Shown: positions 36,270 through 45,848, numbered from the stretch's first letter. The stretch is 64,000 nt of DNA from Paenibacillus sp. G2S3 (GCF_030123105.1 NZ_CP126095.1:3348001-3412000), one strand, 5' to 3'. Notes: generated by a model not told the origin, from the sequence alone. Made by a program: numbers and translations.

Positions 36270-37169
36270 ATGCAAAGGATTCAACATTCTAAAATGTACT
36301 TTATATTTATTCACATATTTTTGTTGATCTTATTATGTACCTCAATGTATGCCTATTCTCCATGGATTCGTACGAAAGTGAAGGAAATTCTAGAGCCTGC
36401 GGACAAAGTCTATACCATTGCTCACCGTGGCGCTTCGGGATATGCTCCTGAGAATACTATACCTGCATTCGAACTAGCCATTAATATGAAGACCGATTAT
36501 ATCGAGTTAGACATTCAGTTAACTAAGGATCGTGTTCCTGTTGTTATTCACGATGAGACTATTAATCGCACGACAAATGGGATGGGTTATGTTAAGAATT
36601 TCACCTTAGAGGAGCTGTCGAAATTAGACGCTGGCACATGGTTTAACGAACAGTATCCCATGTTTGCTAGGGATCAATATGCTGGATTACGTATTCCGAC
36701 TTTAGAAGAGGTATTTGAAAGGTTTGGAAAAGACGTGGACTATATGATTGAGATTAAAGATCCCGCTTTGAATCCGAATATCGAAACCATATTAAACGAA
36801 CAAATTGAAAAATATAATCTGTCTGATCATGTTTCCATACATTCATTTAGTGAGTCGAGTTTACGTAAGCTTCATTCGATTAACCCAGAGATCCCGCTTT
36901 ATCAAATTGTTTGGTATAATATTCCGGTTTATAAAGTTCCAGAATCTTTTATCAATCGGGTAAAAACTTACGCGGTTGGTATTAGTCCTAACTTTCAAAG
37001 AATAAATTCGTCCTATGTTGCACAGGTGAAAAATTCTGGTCTAAAGGTATTTCCGTACACAGTAAATTATCAAGTCAATATGGACAAAGCCGTGGTTTGG
37101 GGTGTAGACGGGGTACATACCAATTTTCCTGACCGTTTTAATGAAGTGATTAAGAATAATAAAAAGTGA
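36270..37169 (+). CDS. Membrane-anchored glycerophosphodiester phosphodiesterase
   Basis: This 299-residue protein has an N-terminal membrane helix (about 9-30), then a GDPD TIM barrel. Catalytic residues are His52 and Arg53 in AHRGASG, Glu61 in PENT, Glu79 and Asp81 in IELDIQLTKD, and His94 in VVIHDETINR. It hydrolyses glycerophosphodiesters to glycerol 3-phosphate and an alcohol, probably on the outer face of the membrane, in phospholipid or teichoic-acid recycling. AAGAGGGAAGC precedes the ATG. It is a single gene, convergent with the next. Confidence 0.92.
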   Translation: MQRIQHSKMYFIFIHIFLLILLCTSMYAYSPWIRTKVKEILEPADKVYTIAHRGASGYAPENTIPAFELAINMKTDYIELDIQLTKDRVPVVIHDETINRTTNGMGYVKNFTLEELSKLDAGTWFNEQYPMFARDQYAGLRIPTLEEVFERFGKDVDYMIEIKDPALNPNIETILNEQIEKYNLSDHVSIHSFSESSLRKLHSINPEIPLYQIVWYNIPVYKVPESFINRVKTYAVGISPNFQRINSSYVAQVKNSGLKVFPYTVNYQVNMDKAVVWGVDGVHTNFPDRFNEVIKNNKK

Positions 37170-37198
37170 GGAAATAGGGAAACAAGACTATCGGAAAT

Positions 37199-37768
37199 TT
37201 ATATGCCAAATACATCGATTTCAGAGACAGGATACCAAGTTTTTGAAGCTACATCTTTAAAATACACTTGAATAGTATAGGTACCCTTTGTATTAAAGGA
37301 ATAAGTAAACTCGTTGGTTTTGAACCAAAAGTTTTCTTCACTTTTCTTGATTTGTTGATTATCTATAGTTTCTGTTTTATCCGCAGGATCGGTGATCGTA
37401 AGTTTTATGTCTGAGATTTCTGTTTTTAAATGATCCACTTGTAATAAGGTAGAAAAGGCAAAACGGGCAGGGCTTTTTACCTTACCGAAAATCTCTCCAT
37501 TGTTATCAAGCAATACCATGTTCACATTGGGCTTGTAGATTCGAACCGATTTACTTGTCTCGTCCAAAGCGATTAAAGCAAATAAACTTTTAGAGAGCTG
37601 TTCAGCAGGCAAAAGAATATCCCCCTCGGACAATATTGCTGCTTGTTTTTGTGCTAGATTATTGAAATATAATGAAACTTCTGATTGATTCGATGCGGCA
37701 TAAATCATTGTTCCCGGTAGAATCATTATGCAAAGTACTAATATAGTCAGTTTAATTATTTTTCTCAA
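37199..37768 (-). CDS. Secreted protein of unknown function
   Basis: This 189-residue protein has a signal peptide at about 1-25, with likely cleavage after MIYAAS. The mature part begins like a stalk (copper-amine-oxidase N-terminal-like) domain, with EGDILLPAEQLSKSLFALIALDETSKSVRIY. It ends in a beta-sandwich-like stretch (FNTKGTYTIQVYFKDVASKTWYPVSE), as in Ig-like domains. I recognise no enzyme motif. ATG 37768 follows AGGAGGAGATTTC. It lies between the GDPD and an AraC regulator and is probably transcribed alone. Confidence 0.78.
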   Translation of the reverse strand: MRKIIKLTILVLCIMILPGTMIYAASNQSEVSLYFNNLAQKQAAILSEGDILLPAEQLSKSLFALIALDETSKSVRIYKPNVNMVLLDNNGEIFGKVKSPARFAFSTLLQVDHLKTEISDIKLTITDPADKTETIDNQQIKKSEENFWFKTNEFTYSFNTKGTYTIQVYFKDVASKTWYPVSEIDVFGI

Positions 37769-37857
37769 TGAAATCTCCTCCTATATATATGTTATGTTAA
37801 TTATACCCATAAGATGGAAGATAGTTTCTTTTATGCAATTAATAAAATAACCCCTAA

Positions 37858-38727
37858 CTAAAACCCTCTCACACTGCTAGGGGTTACTTTTCTATGTTTT
37901 TTGAAAGTCCGGCTGAAATAGTAGATATCGCTGAAGCCAGTAGTGGTAGCGATTTCAGATATCGTTAGCTGGGTATGCCTTAGCAAATAATCTGCACGGT
38001 CTAAACGGACAGCATTTATATATTCCGATATCGTATGCCCAGTTAATTCCTTGAAGAGACGACTGAAATGGAAACGGCTTAGTCCTGTTAGTGCCGCAAG
38101 TTCGTCAACTTGAATCGGTTCCTGGTAATGGGTATCGATATAACGTAAAACAGGCGCGAAGCGTTCAACGGTCTGAATACGTCTTTCTTGATCAGCCTGT
38201 GAGAGTACGGTGACGATATGTCTGCGGAGTAGCAGCGTTAGCAGGCGGTATAGCTCGGACTTGACGGCCAGCTCATATCCAAATTCGCGAAGTTCCAGTT
38301 CCCTAATAATCGCCAGTGCACAGTCTGTAATGTGCTGATCACCTCGGATATGATTACGCAACAGCAGCTGGTTCTGCTGAATCGGGGCGATGAACTTGGT
38401 CTCGGCAGCGTCGCTTACTGCACTATGCAGTAAAGAAGTATCTACAATAATCGCATAATACAATAAATCAGAAGAAGCGCTCACCCCATAATGCAGCTCG
38501 TTGCTGTTTACTGCAACTAAATCACCAGCCCTTACGTTGATCGGTGTTCGTCCGCATTCAAAAACAGCCTCACCGCTTTCAATAAACAGAAACTCAAGAT
38601 GCTCATGCCAATGATGTGGGAACAACATAACTCCCTCTTGGTTGAAGCGCTGGGTATGTACTTTAATCGGAAACTCGGGATTTGGCATGTCCATGGGTTC
38701 CTGTAGATGTTTATCATAGTCCAACAT
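37858..38727 (-). CDS. AraC-family regulator with cupin sensor domain
   Basis: This 289-residue regulator has an N-terminal cupin (about 20-120; FPHHWHEHLEFLFIESGEA, then VRAGDLVAVNSNELH) for sugar binding and a C-terminal AraC helix-turn-helix pair (about 190-287; VDELAALTGLSRFHFSRLFKEL and ISEIATTTGFSDIYYFSRTFKKH). It is divergent from a Gfo/Idh oxidoreductase and two isomerase genes, so it probably activates that operon in response to a sugar or polyol such as an inositol-like compound. GGAGGTG lies about 12 bases before the ATG. Confidence 0.9.
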   Translation of the reverse strand: MLDYDKHLQEPMDMPNPEFPIKVHTQRFNQEGVMLFPHHWHEHLEFLFIESGEAVFECGRTPINVRAGDLVAVNSNELHYGVSASSDLLYYAIIVDTSLLHSAVSDAAETKFIAPIQQNQLLLRNHIRGDQHITDCALAIIRELELREFGYELAVKSELYRLLTLLLRRHIVTVLSQADQERRIQTVERFAPVLRYIDTHYQEPIQVDELAALTGLSRFHFSRLFKELTGHTISEYINAVRLDRADYLLRHTQLTISEIATTTGFSDIYYFSRTFKKHRKVTPSSVRGF

Positions 38728-38850
38728 TTATAGACTGCACCTCCTATAGCACAATTGTACAAATGAAACCGCAAGGCTCTGCATGGTGTTTAGGGTTGAA
38801 ATCATTATAATACGAATCATAACCTATGCAAAATAAAGGAGAGAGAATTG

Positions 38851-39909
38851 ATGGATATGATCAAAATTGGCGTAATAGGTACGGGCTCTATCTCCGGCAT
38901 GCACTTAAGTGCTTATCGGAATAATCCGCAGACCACCATATATGCGGTATGTGACCTGAATGAAGAGCGTGTACGCGCTGTTGCTACTGAGTACAACGTC
39001 GAAAAAGTATACACGGATTATCGTGAATTGCTGGCTAATCCCGAAATAGCTGCAGTCAGCATCTGCACATGGAACAACTCTCATGCTGAGATCAGCATCG
39101 CGGCACTTGAGGCAGGCAAGCATGTACTTGTGGAAAAGCCGCTTTGCCGCACGGTTGAAGAAGCGCTTCAGGTTCAGCAGGCAGTTGAAAAGAGCGGTAA
39201 GATTTTGCAAGTAGGCTTTGTAAGACGTTATGACTCCAATGCTCAGCTACTTCAGACATTGGTGGAGCAAGGAGAATTCGGCGAAATCTACTATGCGAAG
39301 GCAACGACGTTCCGGAGACTTGGCAATCCCGGGGGCTGGTTCAGTGATATTGAACGTTCCGGCGGCGGACCACTGATTGATATCGGCGTACATGTGATCG
39401 ATCTATGCTGGTATTTGATGGGCCGTCCGAATCCAGTATCAGTAAGTGCCAATACCTACCGGAAGCTCGGCAATCGTTCTAATATCAAGAATCTTTCTTT
39501 CTATAAAGCCGCTGATTACGACGCAGCGAACAATACGGTGGAAGATTTAGCAAATGCACTAATTCGCTTTGAGAATGGAGCTTCGCTGATGGTCGATGTT
39601 AGCTTTACACTGCATGCCAAGGAAGACGAGCGCTCGGTGCGCCTGTACGGTGACAAGGGTGGTTTTGAAATTGATCCTGAGATAGTCATCGTTAAAGAAC
39701 AGTCGGATACGATCGTCAATACCTATCCGCAGACCGATCATAAGGGGTTTGAGTTTAACAGTGCATTCCAGAATGAGATTAATCATTTTGCGAACAACAT
39801 CAGCAACGGCTCTACACCGATTAGTCCTGTGCAGGACGGCGTTACAATCATGAAGATTCTCGGCGCGATCTATGAATCCGCTGCCAAAGGCGAAGAGGTG
39901 AAACTATGA
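38851..39909 (+). CDS. Gfo/Idh/MocA-family oxidoreductase
   Basis: This NAD(P)-dependent sugar oxidoreductase of about 352 residues has an N-terminal Rossmann domain (IGVIGTGSISGMHLSAY) with VEKPLCRTVEEA (catalytic Lys of the EKP motif). Its C-terminal half carries GGGPLIDIGVHVIDLCWYLMG, with the conserved Asp and His. Family members act on inositol, glucose derivatives and other cyclic sugars; the substrate cannot be assigned. ATG 38851 follows AAAGGAGAGAG by about 6 bases. It overlaps the next gene by four bases. Confidence 0.9.
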   Translation: MDMIKIGVIGTGSISGMHLSAYRNNPQTTIYAVCDLNEERVRAVATEYNVEKVYTDYRELLANPEIAAVSICTWNNSHAEISIAALEAGKHVLVEKPLCRTVEEALQVQQAVEKSGKILQVGFVRRYDSNAQLLQTLVEQGEFGEIYYAKATTFRRLGNPGGWFSDIERSGGGPLIDIGVHVIDLCWYLMGRPNPVSVSANTYRKLGNRSNIKNLSFYKAADYDAANNTVEDLANALIRFENGASLMVDVSFTLHAKEDERSVRLYGDKGGFEIDPEIVIVKEQSDTIVNTYPQTDHKGFEFNSAFQNEINHFANNISNGSTPISPVQDGVTIMKILGAIYESAAKGEEVKL

Positions 39910-40763
39910 AGCTAGGAATCAGTACCTACAGTTTGCATTCAGCTTTTTCAACGGGTGAGCTCACGCTTGAAGGAGTCATTGAGACGATCGCCGATCTGGG
40001 CGCGGAGCATGCGGAGATTGTACCCTTGGGCATCAATTTGGTTGAGAATCCTGAGCTAATTGATCAGATTGTACGAACGGCAGCGGGTCGTGGACTAGAG
40101 TTGTCCAATTATGCCATCGGGGCAAACTTTTCTGGGCTGGAGACAGCGGAAAGACAGCGGGAAGTCGAGCGGGTAAAGCGGGAAGTAGACGTCTGTGCGG
40201 CATTAGGTATTCAGCGTATGCGGCATGATGTAGCCTCGTCAAATGATCTATCAATCACGCATTTTTTGGAAGAGCTTCCACGTTTGGCTGAAGCCTGCCG
40301 AGAAATTGCCGATTATGCCGCAGGTCTGGGCATTACGACCAGCGTGGAGAATCATGGATACTTTATTCAGCACAGCGATCGTGTACAGGCGTTGGTTCAC
40401 GCTGTAGGAAGAGATAACTTCCGTACAACACTCGACATTGGGAACTTCCTGTGCGCAGATGAGAATCCACTTATTGCTGTGACTAACAATATTAAGCTTG
40501 CTTCGATGGTACATTTTAAAGATTTCTATATTCGTCCGCAGGATCGCCAGCCTGGCGAAGGTTGGTTCCAGTCCACTGGTGGGAACTGGTTGAGGGGTGC
40601 CATCGTTGGTCAAGGAGACATCGACATGCCGAGTGTAATTCGAATCGTTAAGGAAAGCGGTTACGACGGATATATCTCTGTAGAATTTGAGGGAATGGAA
40701 GAGTGCCGTAAGGGGACAAGACTCGGGCTCCAATACATCAAGCGGGTTTGGAACCAAATTTAA
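39906..40763 (+). CDS. Sugar phosphate isomerase/epimerase (IolE/IolH-like TIM barrel)
   Basis: This 285-residue AP-endonuclease-2-like TIM barrel carries metal-site residues in HAEIVPLGINLV, TSVENHGYF, TTLDIGNFL, MVHFKDFYI and ISVEFEGMEE. Such enzymes isomerise, epimerise or dehydrate sugars and inositol derivatives. Its ATG overlaps the end of the oxidoreductase by four bases, so they are translationally coupled and probably act in sequence. A second, related protein follows 25 bases later. Substrate unknown. Confidence 0.88.
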   Translation: MKLGISTYSLHSAFSTGELTLEGVIETIADLGAEHAEIVPLGINLVENPELIDQIVRTAAGRGLELSNYAIGANFSGLETAERQREVERVKREVDVCAALGIQRMRHDVASSNDLSITHFLEELPRLAEACREIADYAAGLGITTSVENHGYFIQHSDRVQALVHAVGRDNFRTTLDIGNFLCADENPLIAVTNNIKLASMVHFKDFYIRPQDRQPGEGWFQSTGGNWLRGAIVGQGDIDMPSVIRIVKESGYDGYISVEFEGMEECRKGTRLGLQYIKRVWNQI

Positions 40764-40788
40764 TTCATTATAAAGGAGGATTATTGCC

Positions 40789-41682
40789 ATGGTTAAACCA
40801 ATTATTACTAACAAAATCGGCGTTATCGTAGACAGTTTTCAGGTCGGAGTGAAAGAGGGATTGCGCAAGGCAAAAGAAGCAGGGGCTGATGGAGTTCAGA
40901 TTTATGCGGTGCAAGGTGAATTTGATCCCGCAAACCTTTCTCCGTCTGCCCGCCGTGAATGGAAGGAATACATCGCTTCACTGGGTCTCGAAATCTCTGC
41001 CCTCGTTGGAGATTTAGGAGGACATGGCTTTCAGGACCCTGCACAGAACCGTGCCAAAATCGAAAAGTCCAAACGCATTATGGAGCTGGCCAAGGAGCTA
41101 GGTACAGATATAGTAACTACACATATCGGTATTGTTCCCTCTGACCCGGCCAGTAAAATTTATGAAACTATGCACATCGCCTGTGAGGAACTTAGCAGAT
41201 ACGCGCATGAGATGAATTCTTACTTTGCGATTGAGACTGGTCCAGAACCCGCTGCGCGTCTGAAGACGTTCCTCGACGGTTTGGGTTCCAAAGGGGTTTC
41301 TGTTAATTTCGATCCGGCCAATATGGTGATGGTGACTGGTGATGATCCCGTGCAAGGTGTTCATACACTAAAAGACTATATTGTACACACCCATGCTAAA
41401 GATGGTCTCAAACTTGCCGATATCGATCCGCGCGATGTGTACGGTCAATATGGTTATGAAGCACCAGCATTAGACCATGAGAAGATCGCTGAAATGGCCG
41501 AGACAGGCTCAGCATTTCGTGAAGTTCCGCTCGGAGCGGGTTCTGTTGATTGGAACAACTATCTGCAAGCGTTGAACGACATCGGTTATACAGGATTCCT
41601 GACCATAGAACGGGAAGTTGGTACTAATCCAGAGGAAGATATCCGCCAGGCTGTGAATTTCTTAAAGGCTTTTCGGGTCTGA
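40789..41682 (+). CDS. Second sugar phosphate isomerase/epimerase
   Basis: This 297-residue TIM barrel of the same superfamily as its upstream neighbour, though only distantly similar, has DGVQIYAVQGEFDP, VTTHIGIVP, YFAIETGPEP, SVNFDPANMVM, IVHTHAKDG and LTIEREVG, giving the usual Glu/Asp/His metal ligands. The strong AAAGGAGGA lies 7-8 bases before its ATG. It completes a three-gene catabolic operon with the Gfo/Idh enzyme, controlled by the divergent AraC protein. The exact sugar is not evident, and no transporter is linked. Confidence 0.88.
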   Translation: MVKPIITNKIGVIVDSFQVGVKEGLRKAKEAGADGVQIYAVQGEFDPANLSPSARREWKEYIASLGLEISALVGDLGGHGFQDPAQNRAKIEKSKRIMELAKELGTDIVTTHIGIVPSDPASKIYETMHIACEELSRYAHEMNSYFAIETGPEPAARLKTFLDGLGSKGVSVNFDPANMVMVTGDDPVQGVHTLKDYIVHTHAKDGLKLADIDPRDVYGQYGYEAPALDHEKIAEMAETGSAFREVPLGAGSVDWNNYLQALNDIGYTGFLTIEREVGTNPEEDIRQAVNFLKAFRV

Positions 41683-41735
41683 ACATGGTAGTGATAATGA
41701 TTAAATAGTTCATCCAACCTTTGGGATAAAAGAGA

Positions 41736-41777
41736 AGCTGCCGTACAGGAGAACAGGCCTGTACGGTGGCTTTTTTT
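41736..41777 (+). terminator. Terminator after the isomerase operon
   Basis: AGCTGCCGTACAGG and CCTGTACGGTGGCT form a 14-bp stem around an eight-base loop, followed by T7. Confidence 0.92.
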
Positions 41778-41941
41778 ATTGCTACAAACACTTTAACTTA
41801 GTTCAGGACAATAATCTGATCCAATTGCTACAGGCTAGGTTTGATCTAATTAATTCTTTTTTATAGGTACTAAATCTCATTTTTTGCAACTTTATCCTCT
41901 ATTTGGCGTTAAAGAAGAGAGAATACGAAGGGGGAGCCTAT

Positions 41942-43879
41942 ATGAAAAAGATAAATCTACTAGCCCTTTTAGTAGTCATTTCAGTAATCATTGTTGGATG
42001 TATCAATACAGGGAATAAGGATAAAGCGAATCAACCACTAATCGAACTGAGTTCTGTTAATTCCATTAAAGTCCAGAATGCTAGCGGTGAATCGATAACC
42101 ATAACGGACAGCAATTTAATAGAACAATTCAATGAAGCTATACATACTGCTGAGTATGACAGCGCAAAGCTTGATATTACAGCATCTGATTATGAAGCTA
42201 CTGTTGAATTAAAGAATAAAGAAAACGAAAAGTTCTCATTCTGGATTATGGGCGAGAGTAATGGTCTTTTCACCAAATCAGGACAAAATGGACATTACAA
42301 GCTGCCGGAAACAAAAAAAGCAGTTTTACTTGACTTATTTCAACCCAATGAGCAACAAGTAGAAGCCGATAATCTAAAAATTGACGAGGAAATCAAGCGA
42401 ATCACAGTAGCGAAATCTCTAGCACATGGTTCAGTAAATGCTAACATAAAGGCTGAATACATAGATCATGAAAGCATAGAAACTTTCGTCCGAGCCATCC
42501 GTACCGCTGTAGAAATACCAGGGAATTTAAATACCGCAACGCCTAACTATGATATTGTTCTAATTTCAAATAATAATAAATATGCCTTTCATCTATGGAT
42601 TAACGAAACAAGCGAGCAAGGCATGTTAATGAATGTGAACGTAACAAGCACAGGCTACACACTTACTAAGGAATCAACTGTCGAGTTAAAAAAGCTTATA
42701 TTCTTGGAAGCAAACTTTAAGGGTCTGGAGTTTAATGCAGTACGGAGCTCAAATGGAGAACTGGTGGCTAAACCAATTGGTATAACCGAAAATAACTATC
42801 TATTAAACGGTGGGGCAGTGGTTGAATTACAAGGAATCTTATATCACACCATTCATTTTTTCTATGGCGACCATAATGCAGTTAACGCTTTACTAGCCCA
42901 TGATCCTGCTACGGATGAGGTGATGGTGAAATGGAGCGATGAACTGATCGATACCGATAACCGTTGGAACAATGCATTTATGAACAACTATAATATGCTA
43001 ATCCCGCTAGACGAGGATCATCTATTATTTCTGGAATCGGATCTGACGAAAGAAGCCGGGCAATATCATTTGTCCTCATTTAATGTTGTTACAGGAAAAA
43101 TCGAACGACTTCGGGAAGACTTTTGGCCGCTTTCTGATAATTCTGACTACATCTATAAATTTCAGTGGAATGCTGATGAACAAAAATTATTTATGCAAAG
43201 TTACCTCGGCAATGTATGGTTCTTTGATCTGAAGGATGGAAAGGACGATGTCCATCTTCTAAAATATCCGGTAATCCCTCACTCGACGACTGGTGCGCCA
43301 TCCCTGTTTCTTTCACCAACCTTTAAGAGATTTGTACATGATGATGAGAGCGGTCAATTAACCTTTTACGATAAAAAAGGAGTTTCACTTCATACTGTAC
43401 CGCTACCACAAGAGCGATATGTACCTTCTGAGAAAATAAAGTGGAACCCAGCAGGCACGATTGCTTGGATGGATACAGCAAAGATCAACCAAAACCGAAT
43501 CCTTGACATCGATATCGATTATTTGAAAATCGCTCCACAAAAAATTAATTTTTATAATCAGGATGGTCTTTACATCGGGTCCATTAAGACTGAAAGTGAC
43601 CGTGAAGATGCGGCAGTTGAAGTTGTGGGATGGATGGATGCTAATATAGCCGTGATGAAATCGTATACTGTAGAACTTTTGTACAAGGATTCTATAGGAC
43701 TGAAGGTTAAGAATGTTTCTTATTATCTTTATGATGTAATAAAGAAGCAGAAGGGGGCTAGCTTTTCGTCCATCCCTTCCAGTGCAACCGTTACGTCAGA
43801 TCAACGAATGGGCGATGCCGATAATGAGGGGAATATCACTGTAAGCTTTAAAGAAATTACCTATAAAAAAGAGAAATAA
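41942..43879 (+). CDS. Large lipoprotein of unknown function
   Basis: This lipoprotein of about 645 residues has a signal peptide ending in IIVGC (Cys near residue 20). The mature N-terminal half holds two similar alpha/beta segments (about 35-130 and 150-270) with repeated phrases such as NSIKVQNASGESITITDSNLIEQF and KSLAHGSVNAN. The C-terminal half (about 300-640) is beta-rich with repeated W-N and D-x-x-x-G turns, suggesting a propeller. I see no catalytic motif. ATG 41942 follows AAGGGGGAG; a longer frame from 41903 would precede that site. It is a single gene with its own terminator. Confidence 0.8.
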   Translation: MKKINLLALLVVISVIIVGCINTGNKDKANQPLIELSSVNSIKVQNASGESITITDSNLIEQFNEAIHTAEYDSAKLDITASDYEATVELKNKENEKFSFWIMGESNGLFTKSGQNGHYKLPETKKAVLLDLFQPNEQQVEADNLKIDEEIKRITVAKSLAHGSVNANIKAEYIDHESIETFVRAIRTAVEIPGNLNTATPNYDIVLISNNNKYAFHLWINETSEQGMLMNVNVTSTGYTLTKESTVELKKLIFLEANFKGLEFNAVRSSNGELVAKPIGITENNYLLNGGAVVELQGILYHTIHFFYGDHNAVNALLAHDPATDEVMVKWSDELIDTDNRWNNAFMNNYNMLIPLDEDHLLFLESDLTKEAGQYHLSSFNVVTGKIERLREDFWPLSDNSDYIYKFQWNADEQKLFMQSYLGNVWFFDLKDGKDDVHLLKYPVIPHSTTGAPSLFLSPTFKRFVHDDESGQLTFYDKKGVSLHTVPLPQERYVPSEKIKWNPAGTIAWMDTAKINQNRILDIDIDYLKIAPQKINFYNQDGLYIGSIKTESDREDAAVEVVGWMDANIAVMKSYTVELLYKDSIGLKVKNVSYYLYDVIKKQKGASFSSIPSSATVTSDQRMGDADNEGNITVSFKEITYKKEK

Positions 43880-43882
43880 ATG

Positions 43883-43949
43883 AGCCTCGGGAGTTCGCCG
43901 TAATGATCACATAAGATCATTGGGCAAGCTTCCCGAGGCTTCTTTTTTA
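43883..43949. terminator. Long terminator hairpin after the lipoprotein gene
   Basis: GCCTCGGGAG pairs with CTTCCCGAGGC at the base, and ATGATC with GATCAT near the tip. T6 follows on the plus strand. It lies between convergent genes. Confidence 0.85.
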
Positions 43950-44009
43950 TATTTTCAAGACAAATGTTTAATCTTCGCCACGCAATGAGTTAGCCTGTTC
44001 TCGGAGTTT

Positions 44010-44546
44010 TTATTGTCCTGCAATAGTACTGAGCGAGGAAAGTAGATCAAGTCGGAAGCCTTGTACCAGAGTTTCGCCGTTCATAAGATCGGTCTCATAT
44101 GCGCGTTTGAAGCCCAAGCGCTGGTACAGTTTAATGGCTGAAGCCATCATTTCTGAGGTGTGCAGATTTAAAGTGGTGGCACCCAAATCGCGAGATCTTC
44201 TTGCAGCTTCATGAATTAGCTGGGTTGCAACGCCGAGACCCCGAGCGGACGGAGATACGGCAAGTAGACGTAGGATAGGGGAGTGAATGCCTAGCTCTGG
44301 TTTACCGTATGCCGTTTCCGAGGAGCTGAACAAGAGTGCGCTACCAATGATTTTCTTGTCAATTTCAGCGATGATCCGCACGATCGGGGCATCACCATGG
44401 ACGGATTCAAGAAGTGATTTCCGGTACTCAAGCCACAACGGCTCAGGCATGACCTCGGAATATTGATGGTATGCGTCCAACATTACTTCTGCGATGGCAT
44501 CACGGTCATTGTTCTCGGCTTCACGAATAATAATCTTTTGTGACAT
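44010..44546 (-). CDS. GNAT-family N-acetyltransferase
   Basis: This 178-residue GNAT carries motif A as ILRLLAVSPSARGLGVATQLIHEAARRSRDLG (acetyl-CoA loop S-A-R-G-L-G-V-A) and a last segment LHTSEMMASAIKLYQRLGF. The substrate is unknown. It is convergent with the lipoprotein and divergent from the LysR regulator of the sulfur operon, but nothing ties it to that operon. The start ATG has only a distant GGGG as ribosome binding site. Confidence 0.88.
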   Translation of the reverse strand: MSQKIIIREAENNDRDAIAEVMLDAYHQYSEVMPEPLWLEYRKSLLESVHGDAPIVRIIAEIDKKIIGSALLFSSSETAYGKPELGIHSPILRLLAVSPSARGLGVATQLIHEAARRSRDLGATTLNLHTSEMMASAIKLYQRLGFKRAYETDLMNGETLVQGFRLDLLSSLSTIAGQ

Positions 44547-44836
44547 ATTCTCGCGATCCCCTTTCAGTCAAATGTATAGTCATACGATTGAAGTTATTAT
44601 AAATGATAATTCCGATTGATATAAGGGGTATTTTATAATTTTGATAATTGAATAGAAAAGCTCTATATGAAAATTAGTGAGCGTTTATAGAAATCCGATT
44701 ATTTTACATGGAATTTAAGTTGACAAAAAAAGGGGGCGTGAATAAGATATAAACAAAATCTATAGGAAAGTAACGCCGTATTTCATTGTTTTTTCATCGG
44801 AATAGTAAAATTAAAATTAGTTTAGGGGGATTAGGG

Positions 44837-45730
44837 ATGAACATTGAAAATATTGAGGCCTTTGTCTACATCAACCATTATGGAAGCTTCAATAAAGCGG
44901 CCGAAGTCCTATATATCTCACAGCCGACAGTTACAGCCCGGATTCAATCGCTAGAAAGGGAACTGGATTGCAGAGTGTTTGATCGGTTGGGTAAGCAGAT
45001 TAGCCTAACGGAGAAAGGTAAGCAGTTTCTTCCTTATGCCCAGCAGATTCTCCAGATCTATCAGAACGGTAAATATCAGGTTCAGGCGAAGGGGCATATT
45101 CCGAATGAATTGAGAATCGGCAGTACCGTCTCGGTGTCCAATTATTTAATGCCGCATCTGATGCTTCATTTGAAGCGCAGGTATCCGCATATCACGATCA
45201 AGCTGACGACAGCTTCTACGGAAGTATTGATTGATAAGCTGAAATCGAAAGAGCTAGATCTGGCTTTTATCCGTAAGGTCGTAAATCCAGCCATTCAAGC
45301 CTTTCCTTTCTGCGAAGACCCCATTTCGCTGTATGTAGAGAAGGGGCATCGCTTAGCTAAGGCACAACGCACATCGCTGGAAGATATTCGCCAGGAGACG
45401 TTAGTCTTTTTTGAATGCGGGTCTTTGGATTGGATGCGACTGCATCGTGTATTTGAGAGCATGGAACAGCCGCCGAAGATTGAATATCAGGTGGATAACC
45501 TGGAAACGGCCAAAAAGCTTGTGTTGAAAAAAGCAGGTATCTGTTTCCTTCCGGCACTTAGTGTGCAAGAGGAAGTAGCAGCTGGGATGTTAGTACGGGT
45601 GGATATTGCGGAGACGGAAGGCATCTCCTTACGTACCAGCCTGATTTCACTAAATGGGGAGAACGCTGAATTCATAGAAACTCTACTTGAACTCGGGATT
45701 GGTAAAACGGGAGATCGACTAATTGTATAG
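44837..45730 (+). CDS. LysR-family regulator of the S-modified cysteine operon (YtlI/CysL-like)
   Basis: This LysR regulator of about 297 residues has a helix-turn-helix at about 1-60 (VYINHYGSFNKAAEVLYISQPTVTARIQSLERELDCRVFDR) and a two-lobed effector domain (about 90-290). It lies directly upstream of, and on the same strand as, the acetyltransferase and cystine-type transporter genes. That is the place of YtlI, the activator of the ytm operon in B. subtilis under sulfur limitation. ATG 44837 follows AGGGGGATTAGGG; an upstream in-frame ATG at 44786 lacks such a site. The effector is likely a sulfur metabolite, by analogy only. Confidence 0.85.
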   Translation: MNIENIEAFVYINHYGSFNKAAEVLYISQPTVTARIQSLERELDCRVFDRLGKQISLTEKGKQFLPYAQQILQIYQNGKYQVQAKGHIPNELRIGSTVSVSNYLMPHLMLHLKRRYPHITIKLTTASTEVLIDKLKSKELDLAFIRKVVNPAIQAFPFCEDPISLYVEKGHRLAKAQRTSLEDIRQETLVFFECGSLDWMRLHRVFESMEQPPKIEYQVDNLETAKKLVLKKAGICFLPALSVQEEVAAGMLVRVDIAETEGISLRTSLISLNGENAEFIETLLELGIGKTGDRLIV

Positions 45731-45753
45731 ATGTATTAAAAAACTCTATTAGC

Positions 45754-45792
45754 GCATGGACACATGCAGTGATAAAGTTAATTGCATATAAT
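45754..45792 (+). promoter_or_regulatory. Candidate LysR site and -10 of the sulfur operon
   Basis: GCATGGACACATGC (45754-45767) is an inverted repeat, followed 20 bp later by TATAAT (45787-45792). There is no good -35 at 17 bp, as expected for an activator-dependent promoter. Assignment to the upstream LysR protein is inferred. Confidence 0.45.
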
Positions 45793-45848
45793 GACGACTA
45801 TTTCGATAGGAATTATAAATTTAATTTCGGAAGGATGGAGGGCTTGCG

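Noticed and set aside
37850..37890. AACCCCTA ... TAGGGGTT inverted repeat at the end of the AraC gene
   Set aside because: The loop is long (about 24 bases), part of it is coding, and no T-run follows, so I did not call a terminator.
40251..40814. Antisense open frame of 187 codons across two isomerase genes
   Set aside because: It spans the ends of two real coupled genes on the other strand and shows no recognisable domain.
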